64,000 nucleotides of DNA from Streptomyces hoynatensis (GTDB lineage Bacteria > Actinomycetota > Actinomycetes > Streptomycetales > Streptomycetaceae). Both the position numbers and the translations under genes were made by a program. Under the pieces are notes generated by a model that had not been told where the DNA came from, did not search any database, and saw only the letters and a program-made list of their open reading frames with translations. Shown piece after piece: positions 56,335-64,000 of this stretch (positions are counted from its first letter, which is position 1; each line of letters starts with the position of its first letter). The stretch spans positions 28,527-92,526 of the forward strand of contig NZ_RBAL01000025.1 in assembly GCF_003626535.1 (NCBI RefSeq). The letters are read 5' to 3'.

Positions 56335-57483
56335 ATGATCGACGAATCCCTGCTCGACGCCCCCGAGGAACTGCTGCGCGCCGACCCACGCGGCCTGCTG
56401 CGCGCCGTCGCCGCCGCCGGCGCCCACGTGCGGACCGCCGCGCACGCCGCCGAGGAGTCCGACCTCGCCAAGCTCAGGCCGGAGGGCCGCCCGGGCACCG
56501 TGCTGATCGCCGGCACCGGCCCCGCCGTGCCCCTGATCGCCGGCCTCCTCGGCGCCCTGGCCGGGGACGGCACCCGCGTCACCGAGCTGCACCCCACCGG
56601 CGCGCTCGCCGCCCCGGGCGCCCTCGGCTGGGCGCTGCCCCGCTGGGCCGGGCCGCTCGACCTGCTGCTCCTGGCCACCGCGGAGGGCACCGAGCCCGGC
56701 CTCACCCTGCTGGCCGAAGCCGCCTTCCGGCGGGGCTGCTCGGTGGTCACCGTGGCGCCCGCGGACTCGCCGCTGGCCGAGGTCACCACCCACCGGCGCA
56801 ACCTTCTCCTCCCGCTCACCCCCGCCCCCTTCCAGGAGCCCATCGGCCACCCGGGCGCCCCGGGGCCCGCCTGGTCGCTGCTCACGCCGCTGCTCCTGCT
56901 CGGCGACCGGCTGCGGCTGTTCGAGGCCGGCCTCGTCGCCCTGCACGACATGGCCGACCGGCTCGACGCCCTGGCGGAGCGCTGCGGCCCCACCACCCGC
57001 ACCCACGACAACCCCGCCAAGACCCTCGCCGCCCAGCTGGGCGGGGACCTCCCGCTGCTGTGGAGCGAGGGCCCCCTCGCGGGGGCCGTCGCCCGGCACG
57101 CGGCGGCCACCCTCGTCGCCCTGGCCGGGCGGCCCGCGCTCCCCGCCGAGCTGCCCGGGGCGCTGACCGCCCACGCCGCGCTGCTCTCCGGGGATCTCGG
57201 CCCCGCAGGCGGCGACCCCGACGACTTCTTCCGCGACCGGGTCGAGGAGCCGACGCCGCTGCGCGCCCGCATCCTGCTGCTGCGCGGCCCCCTGCCGCCC
57301 ACCGACGAGGGCACCGCGAGCGCGGCCGAGGCCGCCCGCCGCCTCGCCCTCGAACACGGCAGGCCGCTGGACGAGTTGGAGGTTCCCGAGGAGGGCGGCC
57401 CGCTGGACGCCTTCGCCGCGCTGCTCGCCCCCCTCGACTTCGCCGCCGTCTACCTGGCGCTCGCCACCCGCCCCGACGTCTAG
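56335..57483 (+). CDS. SIS-domain protein, phosphoglucose/phosphomannose isomerase-like
   Basis: A 382-residue protein with the double SIS fold of the bifunctional PGI/PMI family. The N-terminal SIS domain has TVLIAGTGPAVPLIAGLLGAL and DLLLLATAEGTEPGLTLLAEAAFRRGCSVVTVAP; the C-terminal one begins near residue 220 (THDNPAKTLAAQLGGDLPLLW). The catalytic Glu-His region is not obvious, so activity is uncertain. It is between the Trm112-like gene and manA and is probably cotranscribed with them. GAGGGA precedes the ATG. Confidence 0.88.
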   Translation: MIDESLLDAPEELLRADPRGLLRAVAAAGAHVRTAAHAAEESDLAKLRPEGRPGTVLIAGTGPAVPLIAGLLGALAGDGTRVTELHPTGALAAPGALGWALPRWAGPLDLLLLATAEGTEPGLTLLAEAAFRRGCSVVTVAPADSPLAEVTTHRRNLLLPLTPAPFQEPIGHPGAPGPAWSLLTPLLLLGDRLRLFEAGLVALHDMADRLDALAERCGPTTRTHDNPAKTLAAQLGGDLPLLWSEGPLAGAVARHAAATLVALAGRPALPAELPGALTAHAALLSGDLGPAGGDPDDFFRDRVEEPTPLRARILLLRGPLPPTDEGTASAAEAARRLALEHGRPLDELEVPEEGGPLDAFAALLAPLDFAAVYLALATRPDV

Positions 57484-57722
57484 CCCCGGCCCGGGACCGG
57501 GACCGGGGCACCCCGGCCGGGCATCCGGAGAGCCGGCCCGGCCCGGCGCGGCCCGCCGTCGTGCCGCGACCGGAAGGGCGCCGCGCCGCCGGCGCGCGCC
57601 CGCGCGCGCCACCGCGCGCGACCCGTAGCCACGCAGCGCACGACCGGACGGCCCGGCGCCGGACAGTTCAGCACCAGACAGCGCACGACGACTGAGCGCA
57701 CGACCAGAAGGAACGCACGCAG

Positions 57723-59045
57723 ATGGACCGCCTCGACAACACGATCAGGCCCTACGCCTGGGGCTCGGTCAGCGCGATTCCCCGGCTCCTCGGCGTCGAG
57801 CCGACCGGGCAGCCGCAGGCAGAGCTGTGGATGGGCGCCCACCCCGGCGCCCCCTCCCGCGTGGACCGCGGCGCGGGACCCGTCTCGCTGGCCGAGGTCC
57901 TCGAGGCCGACCCGGCGGGCGAACTCGGCGAGCCCACGGTGCGCGCCTTCGGCCCCAGGCTGCCGTTCCTGCTGAAGCTCCTCGCCGCCGACTCCCCGCT
58001 CTCCCTCCAGGTCCACCCCGATCTCGCCCAGGCCAGGGCCGGGTTCGACGCGGAGGAGGCCGCGGGCGTTCCCCCGACCGCGCCCTACCGCAACTACAAG
58101 GACGCCAACCACAAGCCGGAACTGATCTGCGCGCTCACGCCCTTCGACGGCCTGTGCGGCTTCCGGCCCGCCGCGCGCACCGCCGAACTGCTCGACGGGC
58201 TCGACGTCGACCAGCTCAAGCCGTACGCCGACGCGCTGCGCGCCCGGCCGGAGGAGGAGGCGCTGCGCGAGGTGCTGACCGCGGTGCTGTCCGCCGAGCC
58301 CGCCGCCATGGCCGACACCGCGCGCCGCGCCGGGGCCGCCGCGGCCGAACGGGCCGCGGAGCAGGGCCCGTTCGCCGCGGCCTACGCCGTCTACGCCGAC
58401 ATCGCCCGCCACTACCCGGGCGACCCGGGGGTGCTGGCCGCCATGCTGCTCAACCACGTCACGCTCCGCCCCGGCGAGGCCCTCTTCCTCGGCGCCGGCG
58501 TCCCGCACGCCTACCTGCGCGGCCTCGGCGTGGAGATCATGGCCAACTCCGACAACGTCCTGCGCTGCGGGCTGACCCCCAAGCACATCGACGTCCCCGA
58601 ACTGCTGCGCATCGTCCGCTTCGAGGCCGGTCCCCCCGGCGTGCTGCGCCCCGCGGCGGACGACCGGGACGGCGGGGAGGTCCTGGACGGCACCCAGGTG
58701 TGGGACGGCCAGGAGGGCGCGGCGGGCACGGCGGGCGCCGCGGCGCCGGCGGCAACCGGCGAGGGCGACCCCGGGAAGGCCGCGCGCAGCGCCGAGGACG
58801 TGTACGAGACCCCGGTGAGCGACTTCCGCCTCTCCCGCCTCAGGCTCACCCCCGGCGCCCCCGCGCTCGCCCTGCCCCCCGGGGCCCCGCAGATCCTGCT
58901 GTGCACCGCGGGCCAGGCGCGGCTGCGCGACGCCACCGGCGCCGAACTCGCCCTCGCCCCGGGCGACTCCGCCTACGCCGGGGCGGCCGAGCGGCTGACG
59001 GCAGCGGGAGCGGGCACCCTCTTCCGCGCCACCGTGGCCCTCTAG
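57723..59045 (+). CDS. manA: Mannose-6-phosphate isomerase, class I
   Basis: Zinc enzyme that interconverts fructose-6-P and mannose-6-P. Zinc ligands are visible in LSLQVHPDLAQA (Gln, His), KDANHKPELICALTPFDGLCGF (Glu) and LGAGVPHAYLRGLGVEIMANSDNVLRCGLTPKHID (His). It has 440 residues; a low-complexity Gly/Ala insertion near residues 325-355 explains the extra length. The ATG has AGAAGGAA upstream (58 bp of short repeats of gcgcacgac precede it). It completes the mannose-phosphate set with manB. Confidence 0.96.
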   Translation: MDRLDNTIRPYAWGSVSAIPRLLGVEPTGQPQAELWMGAHPGAPSRVDRGAGPVSLAEVLEADPAGELGEPTVRAFGPRLPFLLKLLAADSPLSLQVHPDLAQARAGFDAEEAAGVPPTAPYRNYKDANHKPELICALTPFDGLCGFRPAARTAELLDGLDVDQLKPYADALRARPEEEALREVLTAVLSAEPAAMADTARRAGAAAAERAAEQGPFAAAYAVYADIARHYPGDPGVLAAMLLNHVTLRPGEALFLGAGVPHAYLRGLGVEIMANSDNVLRCGLTPKHIDVPELLRIVRFEAGPPGVLRPAADDRDGGEVLDGTQVWDGQEGAAGTAGAAAPAATGEGDPGKAARSAEDVYETPVSDFRLSRLRLTPGAPALALPPGAPQILLCTAGQARLRDATGAELALAPGDSAYAGAAERLTAAGAGTLFRATVAL

Positions 59046-59120
59046 GGCCCCCGGTTCCCCGCGCCCCGGCCCGGTGGCCGGGCGGCAACGCGCAATTCCG
59101 GCCGGAACCGCCGGGCGGCC

Positions 59121-59151
59121 TTGAGCCCCGCCCGGCACCCGGGTGTAGATT
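59121..59151 (+). promoter_or_regulatory. Candidate ahcY promoter
   Basis: TTGAGC (59121-59126) and TAGATT (59146-59151, with TG two bases before it) are spaced 19 nt. A transcript from near 59158 would carry a ~170-nt leader. I see no known SAH or SAM riboswitch in that leader. The rest of the 285-bp gap from manA shows nothing else. Confidence 0.5.
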
Positions 59152-59330
59152 CGGGCCCTGAGTCAGACGTCGTTGCTGATGGCAGTCGGGAGGCCCGCGG
59201 GCCGGGCCCGGCCGAGGGGTAAGAAGGCCCTCCGACGGACTGTGAAGCTCGGCCGCGCCGCCCTGCCGCGGACGCGTCCGCAGCCGCACCCTGTCCGCCC
59301 ACGCTCATCCCCGTGAGGAGCCAAGCCGTC

Positions 59331-60824
59331 ATGACAACCACTCCAGACGCGCAGCGCACCGCCGAGGCCGCGCACGCCGCCGGCGCCCCGGAGGGCACCG
59401 AGCAGGCCCAGCCCCCCGCGTACCGGGTCGCCGACCTCTCCCTCGCCGAGTTCGGCCGCAAGGAGATCACCCTCGCCGAGCACGAGATGCCCGGGCTGAT
59501 GGCGCTGCGGGCCGAGTACGCCGAGGCCCAGCCGCTCGCCGGGGCGAGGATCACCGGCTCCCTGCACATGACCGTGCAGACGGCCGTGCTCATCGAGACC
59601 CTGGTCGCACTCGGCGCCCGCGTCCGCTGGGCCTCCTGCAACATCTTCTCCACCCAGGACCACGCCGCCGCCGCGATCGCCGCCGCCGGCATCCCCGTCT
59701 TCGCCTGGAAGGGCGAGACGCTCGAAGAGTACTGGTGGTGCACCGAGCAGGCCCTGACCTGGCCGGACGCGCCCAGCGGCGGGCCCAACATGATCCTGGA
59801 CGACGGCGGGGACGCCACCCTCCTCGTCCACAAGGGCGTCGAGTACGAGAAGGACGGCGCCGTCCCCGACCCGGCCACCGCCGAGAACGAGGAGCACCGG
59901 GTCATCCTGGAACTCCTCACCCGCACCCTGGCCGAGAGCCCCCGCAAGTGGACCCAGGCCGCCGCCGAGATCCGCGGCGTCACCGAGGAGACCACCACCG
60001 GCGTCCACCGCCTGTACGAGATGTTCCGCGAGGGCACCCTGCTGTTCCCCGCGATCAACGTCAACGACTCGGTCACCAAGTCCAAGTTCGACAACAAGTA
60101 CGGCGTCAGGCACTCGCTGATCGACGGCATCAACCGCGGCACCGACGTCCTCATCGGCGGCAAGACCGCCGTCGTCTGCGGCTACGGCGACGTCGGCAAG
60201 GGCTGCGCCGAATCGCTGCGCGGCCAGGGCGCCCGGGTGCTCGTCACCGAGATCGACCCCATCTGCGCCCTCCAGGCCGCCATGGACGGCTACCAGGTCG
60301 TCCGCCTGGAGGACGTGGTGGAGACCGCCGACATCTTCATCACCGCCACCGGCAACCGCGACATCATCATGGCCACCGACATGGCCCGGATGAAGCACCA
60401 GGCGATCGTCGGCAACATCGGTCACTTCGACAACGAGATCGACATGGCCGGCCTGGCCAAGATCCCGGGCGTCGTCAAGGACGAGATCAAGCCGCAGGTC
60501 CACAGCTGGACCTTCCCCGACGGCCACAGCATCCTCGTCCTCTCCGAGGGACGCCTGCTGAACCTGGGCAACGCCACGGGCCACCCCTCGTTCGTCATGT
60601 CCAACAGCTTCGCGAACCAGACGATCGCCCAGATCGAGCTGTTCACCAAGCAGAGCGAGTACCCGACCGGCGTCTACACCATCGCCAAGCACCTCGACGA
60701 GAAGGTCGCCAGGCTCCACCTCGACGCCCTCGGCGCGCGCCTGACCGAGCTGCGGCCCGAGCAGGCGGCGTACATCGGGGTCGAGGTCGAGGGCCCCTAC
60801 AAGCCGGACCACTACCGCTACTGA
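59331..60824 (+). CDS. ahcY: S-adenosylhomocysteinase
   Basis: NAD-dependent hydrolase that splits S-adenosylhomocysteine into adenosine and homocysteine, relieving product inhibition of methyltransferases. It has the long actinobacterial form (497 residues, with the family insertion near residues 160-200). Motifs: ASCNIFSTQDHAAAAI, NDSVTKSKFDNKYG, the NAD loop AVVCGYGDVGKGCAESL, ITATGNRDIIM, NIGHFDNEIDMAGL and the C-terminal GPYKPDHYRY. The ATG has GAGGAG 10 nt upstream. A terminator hairpin follows. Confidence 0.97.
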   Translation: MTTTPDAQRTAEAAHAAGAPEGTEQAQPPAYRVADLSLAEFGRKEITLAEHEMPGLMALRAEYAEAQPLAGARITGSLHMTVQTAVLIETLVALGARVRWASCNIFSTQDHAAAAIAAAGIPVFAWKGETLEEYWWCTEQALTWPDAPSGGPNMILDDGGDATLLVHKGVEYEKDGAVPDPATAENEEHRVILELLTRTLAESPRKWTQAAAEIRGVTEETTTGVHRLYEMFREGTLLFPAINVNDSVTKSKFDNKYGVRHSLIDGINRGTDVLIGGKTAVVCGYGDVGKGCAESLRGQGARVLVTEIDPICALQAAMDGYQVVRLEDVVETADIFITATGNRDIIMATDMARMKHQAIVGNIGHFDNEIDMAGLAKIPGVVKDEIKPQVHSWTFPDGHSILVLSEGRLLNLGNATGHPSFVMSNSFANQTIAQIELFTKQSEYPTGVYTIAKHLDEKVARLHLDALGARLTELRPEQAAYIGVEVEGPYKPDHYRY

Positions 60825-60830
60825 CCGCCC

Positions 60831-60866
60831 GGCGTCCGGCCGCCGCCCCGGCCGCGGCCGGACGCC
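60831..60866. terminator. Terminator hairpin after ahcY
   Basis: GGCGTCCGGCC (60831-60841) pairs perfectly with GGCCGGACGCC (60856-60866), extended by loop-side G/C pairs, 6 bp after the ahcY stop. Confidence 0.85.
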
Positions 60867-60954
60867 CGCCCCTCTCCTGCCCCTCCTGCTTCTCTCCGCC
60901 CTGCTTCTCTCCGCGCGCAGCCCCCCGCGACGCCCCGCGACCCCCGAAGGCCCC

Positions 60955-61563
60955 ATGCCCCGCGGCCGATACAGCCTCCACGACCCGCACGACGGCACGC
61001 CCCTGGGCGAGGAACTCTTCCAGTGCGCCCCCGGGCCCACCGGCTGGCGCTACGTCTCCAGAACCGGACCGGCCCACGCCGTGGACCTCACCCTGGACGC
61101 CCTCGGCCGCCCCCTCCGCCTCGAACTGCGCACCGCCGACTGGCAGGTCCGCGGCGCCGCCCTCGACGGGGTCACCTGGGTCAGGCAGTCCGTGGACGGC
61201 ACCGAGGCCGAGGAGGGCAACGCGGACGCCCGCGCCTTCACCGGCGTTTCCCCCGCCTTCCGGGTGGCCACCGCCCACCTGCTCCGCCTCACGCCCGCCA
61301 CCCCCACGGCACGCGTCCGCCTCCTCGACCTCGCCCCGCCCGTGCTCGCGCCCAGGACCCGCGACGAGACCTGGACCCTGCTCGGCAGCGAGCGCCACGA
61401 CACCGACGCGGGGCAACTGACCGTCGAGCACTACCGGGTGGACGACCTGGAGACCGGCGAGCGCCACACCGTGCACCTGGCGGGCGACGTGCTGCTGGCC
61501 GCGCCCGGCGTGGAGCTCGAGGAACTCGACTCCCCGCCCTCCCGCCTCAGGCCGGAGGAATGA
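60955..61563 (+). CDS. Conserved hypothetical protein, 202 residues
   Basis: No family recognised with confidence. The protein is soluble, with no signal peptide. It has an alternating hydrophobic pattern and many charged turns, suggesting a beta-barrel fold: RYSLHDPHDGTPLGEELFQC, WRYVSRTGPAHAVDLTLDALGRPLRLELRTADWQVRG, then RVATAHLLRLTP and LTVEHYRVDDLETGERHTVHLAGDVLL. This resembles lipid-binding or tomato-type 'glycolipid-binding' beta proteins only in outline. GAAGG lies 5 nt before the ATG. Its 3' end overlaps the convergent RDD gene by 17 bp. Confidence 0.75.
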   Translation: MPRGRYSLHDPHDGTPLGEELFQCAPGPTGWRYVSRTGPAHAVDLTLDALGRPLRLELRTADWQVRGAALDGVTWVRQSVDGTEAEEGNADARAFTGVSPAFRVATAHLLRLTPATPTARVRLLDLAPPVLAPRTRDETWTLLGSERHDTDAGQLTVEHYRVDDLETGERHTVHLAGDVLLAAPGVELEELDSPPSRLRPEE

Positions 61564-62533
61564 AGCCGGTCCGCCGCACGGGCGGGCCCTCAGGCAGCGC
61601 GGGCCCCACGGACGGCGGCCGCCCGCCCGGCGCGGGCCCCGCCGCGGATATCGAGCCACCGGGCGGCGGACCGCCGGGGGCGGCGAAACCGCCGGAGGCC
61701 ACCGGCTCCGCGGGGACGGCCGCCGGCCCGTGCCCCGCCGCGGGCGCCCAGGGCGCCGGCGCCGCGGGCGCACCGCCGAAGGCCGCCGACCGCCCCGCCT
61801 CGCGCCGCTGCCGCTCCGCGGCCACGGCCGCCAGGTACTCCGCCGGGTGCAGCCCGCCGGGCGGCGGGGCCCCGATCCTGGCCGCCACGTCGTTCGCCAG
61901 GGTCACCGCCATCGACCAGGACACCCGCCGATCCAGCTGCCAGGCCCGCGCGAGGTACTGGCGCACCGCGAGCCACAGCGGCTCGGGCACCTGCGACAGG
62001 TCCAGATCGGCGAGCCCACCGGCCGCCACGCCCGCCGCGACCCCGGGCGAAGGCGCGAGCGCGCGCCCCGCGCCCGGCAGCCGCTCGCGCACCACCAGCG
62101 CCCCCGCGAAGACGTCGCCGAGCCGCCTGCCCTGCGCCGAGACCAGGGAGGCCAGACAGGCCACCGAGCCAAGCGTCGCCAGGATCTCCAGGAAGCCCAC
62201 CGCCCCCCGCACCAGCGCGTGCCGGAACCTGATCGGCCCGCCGTCCTCCCGAACCACCCGCAGCCCGAACGCCAGCTTCCCCAGCGAACGGCCCCGGCTC
62301 AGCGTCTCCACCGCCACGGGCACCCCGACCAGGACCAGCATCAGCAGCGCCGCCTGCACCGCGAGCGCCGCCGCGCTGCCCAGTGGAAGCACCGTGCTCT
62401 GCAGCACCACCGAGAGCGCCAGATAGCCCGCGAGCAGCACCACCAGATCGAAGACGACCGCCATGGCCCGGCTCGGCAGCCGCGCCGGCTGCAGCCCGAG
62501 CACCACCGCGTCCCCCGTCACGACCCTGCTCAT
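61547..62533 (-). CDS. RDD-family membrane protein
   Basis: A 328-residue membrane protein. The RDD domain (residues ~15-145) has ARLPSRAMAVVFDLVVLLAGYLALSVVL with the conserved Arg and Asp, a second helix pair, SLGKLAFGLRVVREDGGPIRFRHALVRG and QGRRLGDVFAGALVVRE. A soluble part follows (residues ~185-235) and then an 80-residue Pro/Ala/Gly-rich tail. RDD proteins are linked to ion homeostasis, but the role here is unknown. It is divergent from the SpoIIM-like gene (83 bp), a pairing common in actinobacteria. Confidence 0.9.
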   Translation of the reverse strand: MSRVVTGDAVVLGLQPARLPSRAMAVVFDLVVLLAGYLALSVVLQSTVLPLGSAAALAVQAALLMLVLVGVPVAVETLSRGRSLGKLAFGLRVVREDGGPIRFRHALVRGAVGFLEILATLGSVACLASLVSAQGRRLGDVFAGALVVRERLPGAGRALAPSPGVAAGVAAGGLADLDLSQVPEPLWLAVRQYLARAWQLDRRVSWSMAVTLANDVAARIGAPPPGGLHPAEYLAAVAAERQRREAGRSAAFGGAPAAPAPWAPAAGHGPAAVPAEPVASGGFAAPGGPPPGGSISAAGPAPGGRPPSVGPALPEGPPVRRTGFIPPA

Positions 62534-62616
62534 CCCGACCCCCCTTCCCCGGCCCCGCGCCGCCCTGTCCCGCCTTCCCTGGACAGTCTGGCACCCGGGT
62601 CTGACAAGCTCCTCCC

Positions 62617-63627
62617 ATGGACGTGGATGTGTTCGTCGCCGCCCACCGCGCCGAATGGGACCGGCTCGAGGCCCTGCTGCGCCGCCGGCGGCGCAGCCTC
62701 GCGGGCGCGGAGGCCGACGAACTCGTCTCGCTCTACCAGCGCACGGCCACCCATCTCTCGCTCCTCCAGTCCACGGCGCCCGACCCGGCCCTCGTCGCCA
62801 GGCTGACGACCCTGGTCGCCAGGGCCCGCAGCGCGGTGGTCGGCAGCCGCAGGGCCACCTGGCGGGACGCGGCCCGGTTCGTCACCGCCGGGTTCCCCGC
62901 CGCCTGCTATCGCACGCGTCACTGGTGGGTGCCCACGGCGCTCGTCTTCACCCTCGTCGTGGCGGGCCTCGGCTGGTGGATCGCGCACGACGCCGAGGTG
63001 CGGTCCGCCATCGGCGCCCCCGCCGACCTGCGCGAGATGACCAGGCCGGGCGGCGCGTACGAGAGCTACTACTCCAGCAGCCACGCCGCCGCCTTCTCCG
63101 CGCAGGTCTGGACGAACAACGCCCAGGTCGCCGGCATGTCCCTGGCCTTCGGGGCCTTCCTGGGCGTGCCCGTGCTCCTCCTGCTGTTCCAGAACGCCGT
63201 GAACGTGGCCGTCGGCCTGGGCCTGATGTCCTCCGCCGGCCGGCTCGACGTGTTCCTCGGCCTGATCCTGCCGCACGGCCTGCTGGAGCTGACGGCGGTC
63301 TTCGTCGCGGCCGGGGTGGGGATGCGGCTGGGCTGGACGGTGATCGATCCGGGGCCGACCACCCGCGCCGCGGCCCTGGCCAGGGAGGGCAGGGTGGCCA
63401 TCGGCATGGCCATCGGCCTGGCCGGGGTGCTGCTGGTCTCCGGCGCCATCGAGGGCTTCGTCACGCCCTCGGGACTGCCGACCTGGGCGCGGATCGCGTG
63501 CGGTGTCGCCGCGGAGCTCGCCTTCCTGACGTACGTCTTCGTACTCGGCCGACGGGCCGTGGCGGCCGGCGAGAACGGGGACCTGGCGCGCGCGGACCAG
63601 GCGGACCAGGCGCCGGTGGCGGCCTGA
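62617..63627 (+). CDS. SpoIIM-like (DUF95) integral membrane protein
   Basis: A 336-residue stage II sporulation protein M family member. A ~100-residue cytoplasmic helical domain (DVFVAAHRAEWDRLEALLRRRRR to RTRHWWVPTALVF) is followed by five or more membrane helices: the LVFTLVVAGLGWWIA helix, the conserved SSHAAAFSAQVWTNNAQVAGMSLAFGAFLGVPVLLLLFQNAVNVAVGLG segment, and DVFLGLILPHGLLELTAVFVAAGVGMRLGW. In Bacillus SpoIIM helps peptidoglycan degradation in engulfment; actinobacterial relatives have no settled role. The ATG lacks a clear ribosome-binding site. Confidence 0.9.
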   Translation: MDVDVFVAAHRAEWDRLEALLRRRRRSLAGAEADELVSLYQRTATHLSLLQSTAPDPALVARLTTLVARARSAVVGSRRATWRDAARFVTAGFPAACYRTRHWWVPTALVFTLVVAGLGWWIAHDAEVRSAIGAPADLREMTRPGGAYESYYSSSHAAAFSAQVWTNNAQVAGMSLAFGAFLGVPVLLLLFQNAVNVAVGLGLMSSAGRLDVFLGLILPHGLLELTAVFVAAGVGMRLGWTVIDPGPTTRAAALAREGRVAIGMAIGLAGVLLVSGAIEGFVTPSGLPTWARIACGVAAELAFLTYVFVLGRRAVAAGENGDLARADQADQAPVAA

Positions 63628-63642
63628 TCCCAGGGGCCTCGC

Positions 63643-63671
63643 TTGACGGAGGTACGGGCGGGGCGTAATGT
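63643..63671 (+). promoter_or_regulatory. rRNA operon promoter, upstream
   Basis: TTGACG (63643-63648) and TAATGT (63666-63671) are spaced exactly 17 nt, a near-consensus vegetative promoter about 305 bp before the 16S gene. Confidence 0.85.
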
Positions 63672-63818
63672 TCTCCGAGCTGCCACTGAGCGGCCGGGGA
63701 TTCCGGTGAACAAGTGGAAGCATCCCGGCCACCATCGAGTGGCATCCACTACGCAAGGCTGATCGGCCCGTGAGGGTCTGTTTTGGTGTGTCCGGAACAG
63801 GTGCTGCGGGAGCTGGAT

Positions 63819-63848
63819 TTGGTTTCCGGCGGGGATTGGTTCTAAAGT
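63819..63848 (+). promoter_or_regulatory. rRNA operon promoter, downstream
   Basis: TTGGTT (63819-63824) and TAAAGT (63843-63848) are spaced 18 nt, about 125 bp before the 16S gene. A second rRNA promoter is expected, since actinobacterial rrn operons have several. Confidence 0.6.
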
Positions 63849-63975
63849 AGTGGGCATACCGAACGAAGCCCGATGAGGGTCCGTTCCTTGAGAACTCAAC
63901 AGCGTGTCTATTCTCGTCAATGCCAGTTTATTGATTGAGTAGTTCATTTTTAGCGAGGATTCTCGCGTGAAGCAT
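63849..63975 (+). other. rRNA precursor leader
   Basis: AT-rich leader between the last promoter and the 16S gene. It contains cttgagaactcaacag (63888-63903), a sequence regularly found in actinobacterial 16S leaders, and inverted-repeat segments likely used for antitermination and RNase III processing. Confidence 0.8.
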
Positions 63976-64000
63976 TCACGGAGAGTTTGATCCTGGCTCA
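63976..64000 (+). rRNA. 16S ribosomal RNA, 5' end (continues beyond the window)
   Basis: The last bases read gagagtttgatcctggctca (63981-64000), the universal start of bacterial 16S rRNA. The exact 5' end is placed near 63976 by analogy with other streptomycetes and may be a few bases off. Confidence 0.97.

Noticed and set aside
59158..59330. SAH or SAM riboswitch in the ahcY leader
   Set aside because: I could not match the conserved blocks of any known SAH/SAM riboswitch; a covariance search (SAH, SAM-I, SAM-IV) would decide.
1..64000. Mobile elements, prophage or biosynthetic gene cluster
   Set aside because: No transposase, integrase, phage structural gene, att-like repeat, PKS/NRPS or core biosynthetic gene was recognised; apart from the decayed patch at 23.4-25.0 kb the window looks like stable chromosomal core.

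Overview
The window is very GC-rich, and its genes use GTG starts, 4-bp ATGA/GTGA overlaps and many leaderless starts. With a developmental WhiB, F420 biosynthesis genes, a CebR-type cellulase operator and a c-di-AMP riboswitch ahead of a LysM/M23 cell-wall enzyme, this points to the chromosomal core of a Streptomyces or a close Streptomycetaceae relative. The gene order is largely what I would expect of a streptomycete core from histidine utilisation to an rRNA operon. I see no prophage, insertion sequence, tRNA or CRISPR array.

Layout. 1-4573: end of a histidine-utilisation operon (hutU end, an M20 amidohydrolase, hutF, hutI). 4650-6254: MFS exporter. 6402-8868: SigB/F-type stress sigma factor with a STAS anti-anti-sigma protein and a RsbW-like ATPase (partner-switch locus). 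8936-11101: OmpR-type two-component system. 11154-14693: GtrA protein, purK-purE, membrane dipeptidase. 15151-16142: c-di-AMP (ydaO-type) riboswitch and the LysM/M23 enzyme it controls. 16232-19135: DrrAB-type ABC exporter with a divergent TetR repressor and a shared operator/promoter. 19570-23219: acyl-CoA dehydrogenase, UDP-glucose dehydrogenase, GH12 cellulase under a CebR-type operator. 23436-25011: decayed sugar-metabolism locus (three pseudogenes). 25111-30997: GNAT, a coupled PIN-like pair, a small 44-aa protein, a Clp-N/HTH protein with twin operators, an ArsR-type regulator, peptide deformylase, SDR and VOC proteins.

31010-43900 is an envelope region: four good LytR-CpsA-Psr (LCP) proteins, a fifth degenerate one, a peptidoglycan-recognition amidase and a GT2 glycosyltransferase. 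Thioesterase, AlkA-like glycosylase and TIGR03089 genes lie between them. 43910-46771 holds fbiB-fbiA (coenzyme F420) and a cysteine-dioxygenase-like cupin. 47328-59045 holds whiB, a giant GT2/membrane protein coupled to a DUF5719 protein, a zincin-like protein, DUF3499, then manB, a Trm112-like protein, a SIS isomerase-like protein and manA, which together interconvert fructose-6-P, mannose-6-P and mannose-1-P for glycan building. 59331-63627 holds ahcY, an unknown 202-aa protein, an RDD membrane protein and a SpoIIM-like membrane protein. The last bases enter a 16S rRNA gene behind two recognisable promoters.

No clearly new multi-gene system is visible. The best candidates for something undescribed are the Clp-N/HTH protein with twin GTCAAC-N5-GTTGAC operators on a leaderless start, the M20 enzyme inside the hut operon (probably the missing formylglutamate deformylase), the coupled PIN-like pair, and the degenerate LCP protein that has lost its arginine motif.
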